From NCBI GenBank assembly GCA_003222535.1, contig QHWJ01000230.1:1-52898 (forward strand): a stretch of DNA of 52,898 nucleotides, written 5' to 3'. How positions within the stretch are numbered: the stretch's first letter is position 1; each line of letters opens with the position of its first letter. Of this stretch, positions 46,555 through 52,898 are shown one piece after another. Both the position numbers and the translations under genes were made by a program. This DNA comes from Acidobacteriota bacterium (GTDB lineage Bacteria > Acidobacteriota > Vicinamibacteria > Vicinamibacterales > CAVVIG01). The notes beneath the pieces are model-generated. The model was not told where the DNA came from and ran no database searches. It was given only the letters and a program-made list of their open reading frames with translations.

Positions 46555-48720
46555 TCACCCTCTCCACCAGACAAGGAGCACCATGGTGACGACCAGGATC
46601 ATCACGTAGGCAAGGTAGGCATGGAGGCTGCCGGCCTGCAGCACTCTCATGCCGTCGGCCATCCGCAACACCCTGCGCACCAGCGGACCATACACGTAGC
46701 GTTCAAAGGTCGGTTCGATCTCGGAGTGGTAGCGCACCTCCTGCGGAAAATACGGCGAGACCTCCGCCAGGGCCTCGACCTGCCGCGTCGGCCGATACAC
46801 AGCCCGGAAGATCATCATCAGCGGCTTGGAAAACGCTGTCGCCGTATATTCTGTGCGTGCCGACAGCTCGCCGCCGCAGCCCCATGTCGGCACGCGGCGC
46901 GGCCTTCTGGAGCGCGAGGCTTTCAGGCGAGCGAGCGCTTCACCGCCCGGCTGAAAGCCTCGCACTCCTTCTCCCTGGTCCGCAGAGATGTTCTGCTCGG
47001 CGCGCTCCGCGCGCTCCGCGGCACGTTGAAATCCTCGCGCTCCGATGGCCGCGAGCACTCCAGCCACGGCCGCCCCGCCCAGCAGGGCCGTGCCGAGCAC
47101 CACTGGAGCGACGTGGTCGAATGCGCGGAACCCGGAGATCATTCCCAGCCCGCCCGACACCATGTCCGCGCGTGGCTGCAACCCGGGCAACGACGTCATT
47201 ACGCCCTCGAGCACGCGCAAGACGAGGCCCGGGAAGAGGCCCAGGCCGACGCACAGCGCCGCCAGAAACGCTTGCGGCGCCAGCATCACTAACGGCGCCT
47301 CATGCGCCTCGGCGGCCTCTCGACTCCGCGGCAACGCCAGGAAACTGATGCCGAACGCCTTCACGAAACACGCCGCGGCAAGCGCGGTCGTGAGCGCCAA
47401 CAGCGCGCCGCCGACCGGAAACAGGAAGTGAACAAGCGGCTGCGTGGAACTTCGGAACCCGTACAAAAGGGCCTGGAAAGTGAGCCACTCGCTCGCAAAG
47501 CCGTTCAGGGGCGGCAGGCCGGAAATCGCCATCGCGGCGATGAGGAAGAACAACCCGGTCCACGGCATGCGTCGCAGCAGCCCGCCGAAGCGCTCGATCT
47601 GCCGCGTGCCGGTGGCCGTCACGACGTCTCCGGCCCCGAGGAACAGCAGCCCCTTGAACACCGCGTGATTCAACACGTGGTAGAGGCTCGCCGCGATGCC
47701 GATCGATGCGACGTCACTGCGCCCGTACGCCAGGGCCATCATTCCGGCGCCAAGACCGAGCAGGATGATCCCGATGTTCTCGATGCTGGAATACGCAAGG
47801 AGCCGCTTGAGATCGTGCTGCATGAGCGCATACAGGACGCCGAGCAGCGCCGAGAGCCCTCCCAGCGCCAGAACGATCACGCCCCACGAGAGCCTGGGCA
47901 CGCCCAGACCGAACGCACAGACGCGGACGATTCCGTAGATGCCGGTCTTGATCACCACGCCGGACATCAGCGCCGAAATACTGGTCGGCGCCGCCGGGTG
48001 GGCATCCGGCAGCCACACGTGGAGCGGGATGACGCCCGCCTTCACGCCGAACCCGAGGACGAAAAGCGCGAACAGCCCGTCACGGACGGGCCCGACGGCG
48101 ACGCCCGACAACAGCGTCGAAAACGACAGCGATGCCGACGCGACCGACAGCGTCATGAACCCGGCGATCAGACAGCCGGTGCCGACGTGCGACATGACCA
48201 GGTACAGGTAGGCGGCGCGACGGCTGGCGGGCTCTTCATGTTCGGTCGCCACGAGCGCCGCCATGGCCAGCGTCATCAGTTCCCAGCCAAACAGGAAGGT
48301 GATCACATCGCCCGCCACGAACACGATCTCGACGGCGCCCAGCAGCGCGTTGAACGCGACGCCCAGGAAGACTGATCTGCGGTTGAAATGCGGCTGCCCG
48401 ACGTATCCAACGCTGAAGATCGCGATCGGGACCGCGAGCAGCGAAAGGACCGCGAGGAACCACGCCGCCAGCCCGTCCACTGTGTAGGTGAGAGCGAACT
48501 GCGACGCTTCGTGGACGAGCAGGACGCCGTGCACCGGCGATCCCGCCTGCAACACAGCCGCGGCCGTCATCCCGGTGACAATCGAGGCGATCGTGGATCC
48601 GAGGAACGCCAGCTGGCGGGCCGCGTTGGTCCGCCGCACCGCCAGCAGCGTCACCGCGCTGATCCCGATCCGGAGCGCAAGCGCCGCGGGCAGACCGCCT
48701 GCCGGCCCGAGCGGCATCAT
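46555..48720 (-). CDS. hyfB: NuoL/HyfB-like proton-pumping subunit with a repeat-encoded insertion
   Basis: A 721-residue antiporter-type membrane protein, the first gene of the operon. Landmarks are LFGWELMTLAMAALVATEHE, GVKAGVIPLHVWLPDAHPAAPTSISALMSGVVIKTG, QHDLKRLLAYSSIENIGIILLGLGAGM and FKGLLFLGAGDVVTATGTRQIERFGGLLRRMP, then SGLPPLNGFASEWLTFQ. Near residues 560-605 a charged stretch (RAAERAERAEQNISAD, then GEALARLKASRSRR) is encoded by the 135-bp element at 46909-47043, just before the conserved RRVPTWGCGG. Transmembrane C-terminus intact. Confidence 0.9.
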   Translation of the reverse strand: MMPLGPAGGLPAALALRIGISAVTLLAVRRTNAARQLAFLGSTIASIVTGMTAAAVLQAGSPVHGVLLVHEASQFALTYTVDGLAAWFLAVLSLLAVPIAIFSVGYVGQPHFNRRSVFLGVAFNALLGAVEIVFVAGDVITFLFGWELMTLAMAALVATEHEEPASRRAAYLYLVMSHVGTGCLIAGFMTLSVASASLSFSTLLSGVAVGPVRDGLFALFVLGFGVKAGVIPLHVWLPDAHPAAPTSISALMSGVVIKTGIYGIVRVCAFGLGVPRLSWGVIVLALGGLSALLGVLYALMQHDLKRLLAYSSIENIGIILLGLGAGMMALAYGRSDVASIGIAASLYHVLNHAVFKGLLFLGAGDVVTATGTRQIERFGGLLRRMPWTGLFFLIAAMAISGLPPLNGFASEWLTFQALLYGFRSSTQPLVHFLFPVGGALLALTTALAAACFVKAFGISFLALPRSREAAEAHEAPLVMLAPQAFLAALCVGLGLFPGLVLRVLEGVMTSLPGLQPRADMVSGGLGMISGFRAFDHVAPVVLGTALLGGAAVAGVLAAIGARGFQRAAERAERAEQNISADQGEGVRGFQPGGEALARLKASRSRRPRRVPTWGCGGELSARTEYTATAFSKPLMMIFRAVYRPTRQVEALAEVSPYFPQEVRYHSEIEPTFERYVYGPLVRRVLRMADGMRVLQAGSLHAYLAYVMILVVTMVLLVWWRG
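46909..47043. repeat. 135-bp element with 18-bp terminal inverted repeats inside hyfB
   Basis: GGAGCGCGAGGCTTTCAG (46909-46926) and TTGAAATCCTCGCGCTCC (47026-47043) are reverse complements at 16 of 18 positions. CTGAAAGCCTCGC at 46951-46963 pairs with the left end over 13 bp. The length is a multiple of three and no stop is introduced. The core GAGGCTTTCAG is shared with the hairpin at 25868. Confidence 0.75.
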
Positions 48721-49136
48721 CCAGCGTGAATCTCGAAAAGGCGCCGCGCGGTTTCGATCCGCATCCCGTGCGGGGCTTTCTGCGCCGCGTCCATAAAAGT
48801 CAGGCTCCTTTCGGCGGCCGGGTCATCCACGGATGCCCTGCGGGCACGGATGCCGAGAACCACTATATATCCATTGAGTTTTCAGATCAGCGGGTCCATT
48901 CACGGCGTCTTTTCCGGCTGTCGAATCTCGGTGCCCGCTTTGTGCGTGCGGCGCATTCGCCCATCGCCGCACGACTGACTGTCAGGTGATGACGACTCAT
49001 GATTTATGCATCACATCAGATCCTGATCGCGATGGTCCCCAAGCGGTTTCTGGCTCCCATCACGAATCCCCTCGGACCGACTCCAACTGCCGGAATTCCT
49101 TGAACGGCAGCTGGCAATCCTGCTTGCGCAGGAAGC
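48721..49136. other. Upstream region of the hydrogenase-like operon
   Basis: This should hold the promoter of hyfB. The minus strand has TATATAGT-like sequence near 48870, but no convincing -35. A direct repeat GCATCCGTG occurs twice and a small TGCCC-TG-CGGGCA stem lies near 48835-48847. No gene is supported. Confidence 0.4.
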
Positions 49137-49376
49137 TCAAGAACCGCTTGTGACGACAGAGAGCGATTCGGTCCCGACGGCGGCGCGAAGCTCGCCGCGG
49201 TCGCCGACAGCGAGCTCGGTCTTCGATCCGATCGACACGCCGGATCGACTGATGTCGAGCACTCGCACAGGGACGGAAGCGTTCAGTTCGCGCCCGGTCA
49301 CCAACGGATTCCCGGCCCCGACGATCGCCGAGAACGCGTCATCCTCGCGTCTGAGAAGGTCGGCGTCGGTGGCCAC
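49137..49376 (-). CDS. PilZ-like protein, possibly truncated
   Basis: A 79-residue frame whose segment VPVRVLDISRSGVSIGSKTELAVGDRGELRAAVG matches the core of PilZ domains (c-di-GMP receptors): D-x-S-x-x-G followed by strands. The N-terminal RxxxR part of the binding site and the last strands are not clearly present. The protein may be a fragment. The nearest c-di-GMP enzymes are about 10 kb away. GTG at 49374-49376. Confidence 0.4.
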   Translation of the reverse strand: MATDADLLRREDDAFSAIVGAGNPLVTGRELNASVPVRVLDISRSGVSIGSKTELAVGDRGELRAAVGTESLSVVTSGS

Positions 49377-49510
49377 GCGCCGGGCGAAGGCTTGCTGTTC
49401 GGGCGGGTGGGTGCCGCAGCGTCAAGGTTGAAGCAGCCGGATGACGGCCGCATTCAGGCAATCGGTGAAGGGAGAGGGATTCGCGTGGATGGTAGCATGC
49501 GTCAACCTTC

Positions 49511-50797
49511 ATGCCTCAGCTCCCCGTCCCACGCGATCGCGCGCTGTATGCCGATGTTGTCGGCGGCGTGACGACGTTCTTCACGATGGCCTACATCGTG
49601 TTCGTCAATCCCAGCATTCTCGCCACCCGCGGGACCGGCATGCCGTTCTCCGGTGCGTTGACCGCGACCGTGCTCATTGCCAGCAGCATGACGCTGCTGA
49701 TGGGCCTTTACGCGCGCCTGCCGTTCGCCGTGGCTCCCGGCATGGGCCTCAACGCCTTCTTCGCGTTCACGATCGTTCTGCAGGACAAGGTGCCCTGGCA
49801 GACGGCGCTCGGCATGGTCTTCTGGGCCGGCGTGCTGTTCCTCGTCGTGTCGGCCACGCCCTTGCGGGAGCACATCGCGCTGGCGATCCCTCCGCCGCTT
49901 CGGTCCGCCGCATCAGCGGGCATCGGGCTGCTGCTCACGTTCATCGGCCTGCGAAACGCCGGGCTCATCGTCGGTGATCCGTCCACGCTGGTGCGCATGG
50001 GCGCGCTCGACCACCGTGCGGTGTTCCTGCTGCTGGGCATCCTCGTCGCGGCGGCGCTGATGCGCCGGAGCAACCCGCTGGCGTTCCTGGCGGCCATTTT
50101 CTCGGCGACCGCGCTCGCCTGGACGCTCGGGTACGCGAAGCCGCCGGACACGCTGGCCAGCGCGCCGGACGTTTCCTCGGTGTTCCTGGCGCTCGACATC
50201 CGAGGCGCGCTCAGGCTCGGTCTGCTGCCGGCGACGCTCGCGATCCTTTTCACCGACCTGTTCGATTCGCTTTCGACCTTCATCGGCGTGGCCAGCGCGG
50301 CCGGCCTCACCGACCCCGACGGCCGTCCGATCAACCTGCGTCGCGGCCTCATCGTCGACGCGGTGGCGACGCTCGGCTCCGGCCTGGCGGGCACGTCGCC
50401 GGGAACCGCGTATGTGGAAAGCATCGCGGGGATTCGCATGGGCGCTCGCACGGGCCGCGCCTCGGTGGTGACGGCGCTCTGCTTCATGCCGTGCTTTTTC
50501 CTCGGACCGCTGGCCGCGGCCGTCCCCGGCTACGCGACGGCGGCCGTGCTCGTCCTGGTCGGCGTGTCGATGTTCCAGTCCATTTCGACGATCGAGTTCT
50601 CGTCGCTCGAGGACGCGCTGCCCGCGTTCGTCACGGTGGTGCTGATTCCGCTCACGCTCTCCATCACCCAGGGCATCCTCTGGGGATTCCTCCTGCACAC
50701 GCTGCTCTATGCCGTGGCGGGACGATGGCGGGAGGTCGGTCTGACGCTCTGGCTGCTCTCTGCCCTGTCGGCGGGACTTCTCCTGCTCGGACACTGA
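49511..50797 (+). CDS. NCS2-family purine permease (AzgA/PbuG-like)
   Basis: A 428-residue, roughly 13-helix transporter. Hallmarks are GVTTFFTMAYIVFVNPSIL, MGLYARLPFAVAPGMGLNAFFAFTIV, TDLFDSLSTFIGVASAAGL and AGTSPGTAYVESIAGI, the purine-binding motif of the AzgA subfamily (hypoxanthine/guanine/adenine uptake by proton symport). ATG at 49511. It is alone between the hydrogenase-like operon and vapBC. Confidence 0.92.
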   Translation: MPQLPVPRDRALYADVVGGVTTFFTMAYIVFVNPSILATRGTGMPFSGALTATVLIASSMTLLMGLYARLPFAVAPGMGLNAFFAFTIVLQDKVPWQTALGMVFWAGVLFLVVSATPLREHIALAIPPPLRSAASAGIGLLLTFIGLRNAGLIVGDPSTLVRMGALDHRAVFLLLGILVAAALMRRSNPLAFLAAIFSATALAWTLGYAKPPDTLASAPDVSSVFLALDIRGALRLGLLPATLAILFTDLFDSLSTFIGVASAAGLTDPDGRPINLRRGLIVDAVATLGSGLAGTSPGTAYVESIAGIRMGARTGRASVVTALCFMPCFFLGPLAAAVPGYATAAVLVLVGVSMFQSISTIEFSSLEDALPAFVTVVLIPLTLSITQGILWGFLLHTLLYAVAGRWREVGLTLWLLSALSAGLLLLGH

Positions 50798-50828
50798 GCG
50801 GATCGGCAACAGCCGACCGGCTCGCGCT

Positions 50829-50870
50829 GATTACACCATTCCACCCTATCTGATATACCATGGTGTAATC
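50829..50870. promoter_or_regulatory. VapB operator: 11-bp inverted repeat before vapB
   Basis: GATTACACCAT (50829-50839) and ATGGTGTAATC (50860-50870) are a perfect inverted repeat with 31 bp between equivalent bases, or three helical turns. The right arm abuts the vapB ATG at 50871. A dimer-of-dimers VapBC complex would suit such spacing. Confidence 0.7.
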
Positions 50871-51140
50871 ATGCCTCTGAACATCAAGAACGCCGCAGTG
50901 GAGCGCCTCGCCGCCGAAGTGGCCCGTCTGACGGGCGAGTCCAAGACCGAAGCGATCCGACGGGCGCTCGATGAGCGGCGGCGGCGGCTCAAAGGCCTGT
51001 CGGCCGAACGGCGTCGTGCGCGCGTCCTGCGATTCCTCGAAAAGAAAGTGTGGCCGACGCTGCCCGCCGGCGAGCGCGGCCGCCGGCTCACACGCGCCGA
51101 GGAAGACGACATCCTGGGCTACGGACCCTCTGGCGTATGA
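50871..51140 (+). CDS. vapB: VapB-family antitoxin
   Basis: An 89-residue protein of the Rv0623-like VapB group. The N-terminus MPLNIKNAAVERLAAEVARLTGESKTEAIRRALDERRRRL is the DNA-binding domain, and the tail (RRLTRAEEDDILGYGPSGV) would bind the toxin. Stop overlaps the toxin start (ATGA). Confidence 0.9.
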   Translation: MPLNIKNAAVERLAAEVARLTGESKTEAIRRALDERRRRLKGLSAERRRARVLRFLEKKVWPTLPAGERGRRLTRAEEDDILGYGPSGV

Positions 51141-51523
51141 CACTCGACTCGTCGGCGCTCATCGCGATTCTGTTCTCGGAGCACGGGCATCTCGACCTCA
51201 TCGACCGGATCCTCGTCGCCGAGAGCGTGCGCGTGGCGGCGCCCACGCTGGTCGAGGCGAGCATGGTCCTCGCTGGTCGTCGTCGGACGAAGGCGGTGGG
51301 TGAGGTGGAGGCTTTGGTGCAGGAGCTGGGCGTCACCGTGGTGCCGTTCGGCGAACGCGAATGGCACGCGGCGGTCGCCGCCTTCCTCCGCTTCGGCCGC
51401 GGCCGCCACGCGGCGGCGCTCAACTTCGGCGACTGTCTGGCCTACGCCGCCGCCGTCGTCGCCAACGATTCCCTGCTGTTTGTCGGCGTCGACTTCGGAC
51501 TGACCGATGTCAGGGCCGCCTGA
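51137..51523 (+). CDS. vapC: VapC-family PIN-domain toxin
   Basis: A 128-residue PIN-domain ribonuclease. The acidic metal-binding residues are seen in MTLDSSALIAILFSE (Asp4), TLVEASMVL (Glu) and LNFGDCLAYAAAVV (Asp). VapC toxins cut tRNA or rRNA. It is a complete gene in an intact operon with vapB. Confidence 0.9.
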   Translation: MTLDSSALIAILFSEHGHLDLIDRILVAESVRVAAPTLVEASMVLAGRRRTKAVGEVEALVQELGVTVVPFGEREWHAAVAAFLRFGRGRHAAALNFGDCLAYAAAVVANDSLLFVGVDFGLTDVRAA

Positions 51524-51685
51524 GCGAGTCGGTGGCTGCGCGAAGTCGTCGACATACAACGTGACGTCACGCGACACGCCGCGCCTCAGATTCGATTCGC
51601 GGCCTGATCCGATCGCGCAGCGCGCCGCGAGTCACGAGATCGACGCGCACGCCGAGAGTGTCCTCGAGGAGGAACTTCTAACGCG

Positions 51686-52273
51686 TCACGGGAAGAGCAA
51701 CGAGCGCGTCCACGACGCCCCACGCCGCTCGTACAGGATGCGGTCGTGGAGCCTGTTCGGATCGCGCGTCCAGAACTCAATCGATTGCGGCACAAGGCGG
51801 AAACCGGTCCAGAACGGCGGGCGCGAAACCGTGGCGCCCTCGAACCGATCGCGGGCCTCACGGACGCGCTGATCGAGCACGGCGCGCGACTCGAGCACCT
51901 CGCTTTGCATGGAGGCCCACGCGCCGATCTGGAATTCGCGTGGACGCGTGGCGAAATACGCGTCGGCCTCGGTATCCGACACGCGCTCGACGCGACCCTC
52001 GACGCACACCTGTTTGTCGGGCGGCCAGTAGAAGGTCAGCGCGGCGTAGGGATTCGCCTCCAGCGCGCGTGCCTTACGGCTTCCGAGGTTCGTGTAGAAC
52101 ACGAACCCGCGCTCGTCGGCCGCCTTCAGCAGGACGTAGCGCCCTGACGGACGCCCGTCGGCGTCGACGGTCGACAACACCATCGCGTCGGGTTCGGAAC
52201 CCCGCCGCGCCGCCTGCTCGAACAGGTCCGAGAACAGCCTGATCGGATCCTCGGACATCGCCCCATTCGTCAT
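51686..52273 (-). CDS. pdxH: Pyridoxamine 5'-phosphate oxidase
   Basis: An FMN enzyme that makes pyridoxal 5'-phosphate, the cofactor used by several enzymes in this window. The 195 residues have AMVLSTVDADGRPSGRYVLLKAADERGFVFYTNLGSRKARALEANPYAALTFYW, EGRVERVSDTEADAYFATRPREFQIGAWASMQSEVL and the C-terminal WTGFRLVPQSIEFWTRDPNRLHDRI. Start at 52273 or the in-frame ATG at 52256-52258. Confidence 0.93.
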   Translation of the reverse strand: MTNGAMSEDPIRLFSDLFEQAARRGSEPDAMVLSTVDADGRPSGRYVLLKAADERGFVFYTNLGSRKARALEANPYAALTFYWPPDKQVCVEGRVERVSDTEADAYFATRPREFQIGAWASMQSEVLESRAVLDQRVREARDRFEGATVSRPPFWTGFRLVPQSIEFWTRDPNRLHDRILYERRGASWTRSLLFP

Positions 52274-52369
52274 CGCGTCTCACTCCGCACGGATCACGTC
52301 AGCAGCATCTTAATCTCGGAAGGCGCTCGAGTGGACGGAGGTAGCGCAGGCCTGTGAGACATGCCATGT

Positions 52370-52437
52370 TCAACGCAGAGCACGCAGAGATCGCCGAGAA
52401 TACCCGAGGTTTTTCCCTGCGGTCTCCGCGGTCTTCG
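52370..52437. repeat. CGCAGAG-type 9-bp repeat overlapping the right-edge gene
   Basis: AACGCAGAG-CACGCAGAG-ATCGCCGAG on the left has a 9-bp period, and CCTGCGGTCTCCGCGGTC on the right is roughly its reverse complement. The minus-strand membrane gene runs into it and takes its last ~18 residues (AGKNLGYSRRSLRALR) from it. Confidence 0.65.
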
Positions 52438-52898
52438 GCACCGCCAGCACCCACAGCGCGATTCCGGCGAGCACGGAGAGGTTGGGAAACAGCAGCGGCG
52501 CCATTGGCGGCGCGCCGCTCAGAATCTTCTCGAACCACGTGGCCGCGGGCTGATGCACGACCGACGAGAGATGAAACCCGAAGCCGATCACGCCGACCAC
52601 GGCCTGAATCCCGAGCACTGCAGCGCACGGCCGCAGGTACGAAGCCGTCACCTCGACGAGGAACGGCACGATGAGAGAGCCGATCGCGAAGGCGCCCGTC
52701 ACGACCGGCAGCCACTCCATCGGACTGAAAAACGCGTTCTGCGCGTGATCGGTGAGGCTGAAGACGAAGTCGCCGATGAAGCCGCCGAGCGCGAGCAGGA
52801 GGATCTACATCGGCCAGTCCCCCGATCGTGCGTCGACCATTCGGTTCGCGATGAGCAGCAGCCCGAGCCCTGTGTAATCTGGAGCAGCTTCTCAGAAT
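52370..52898 (-). pseudogene. Multi-pass membrane protein, interrupted by a stop and cut by the window edge
   Basis: The minus strand reads GLLLIANRMVDARSGDWPM, then a TAG at 52805-52807, then in the same frame ILLLALGGFIGDFVFSLTDHAQNAFF, MEWLPVVTGAFAIGSLIVPFLVEVTASY and VLGIQAVVGVIGFGFHLSSV. The stop most simply came from a Trp codon (TGG to TAG). At least four membrane helices are visible. Family not recognised. The C-terminus runs into the CGCAGAG repeat. Downstream of the TAG an internal ATG at 52718-52720 could give a 116-residue product. Confidence 0.6.

Overview
This 52.9 kb window is GC-rich bacterial chromosome. The PilMNOPQ cluster with an AMIN-domain secretin, a LolA plus secretin pair, many predicted lipoproteins and a BlaR1-type sensor ending in a TonB domain all indicate a diderm Gram-negative. 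The overall gene content, the many structured intergenic repeats and the degenerate 9-bp 'HGG'-type repeats fit Acidobacteriota, perhaps Vicinamibacteria. That placement is inferred from gene content only.

Layout. 1-5921 (minus): type IV pilus assembly operon pilM-N-O-P-Q followed by two lipoproteins. 6148-10394 (plus): rplM-rpsI-rpsB-tsf-pyrH-frr behind a consensus sigma-70 promoter, then a threonine synthase. 11951-13188: pfkA and tRNA-Ala(CGC). 13426-14700: a compact array in which basic, AT-hook-like peptides alternate with three diverged ~70-residue helical proteins. 14706-20228: small conserved proteins, a methyltransferase, a Cys-less rhodanese, a PolX-family protein and a DUF2723 membrane glycosyltransferase. 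20532-23007: lolA overlapping a second, TPR-containing lipoprotein secretin. 23146-25862: PLP decarboxylase and class III aminotransferase, overlapping by 4 bp. 25923-28214: MazEF-like toxin-antitoxin pair, then blaI with a badly broken blaR1-like partner. 28335-30056: small Zn-ribbon and basic proteins. 30516-40586: a signalling and stress block with two REC/GGDEF/EAL proteins, a DksA-like protein, two divergent Crp/Fnr paralogues, PPK2, a histidine kinase, a CheY-like regulator and OsmC. 41006-48720 (minus): a six-gene complex-I/group-4-hydrogenase-like membrane complex. 49511-52898: purine permease, VapBC, pdxH and a broken membrane gene running off the edge.

How the genes work together. 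The pilus operon and the two c-di-GMP proteins suggest surface motility or attachment under second-messenger control. The ribosomal block is a conventional translation operon. The hyf-like operon has proton-pumping subunits and a catalytic-type subunit without any of the four Ni-binding cysteines, so it resembles the energy-converting-hydrogenase-related (Ehr) complexes rather than a true hydrogenase. Two of its genes carry small internal losses with frameshifts.

The window is unusually rich in structured repeats: 9-bp-period palindromes, 7-bp-period palindromes, AT-rich GGAATTT palindromes, GC hairpins with short A/T-rich loops, and longer elements with terminal inverted repeats. Several lie inside reading frames. 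Apparent gene decay is also frequent (hyfF, the ferredoxin/small subunit, blaR1, a groES remnant, the right-edge membrane gene). It may be biological or come from an imperfect assembly. The most novel candidate system is the helical-protein/AT-hook-peptide array at 13426-14411.
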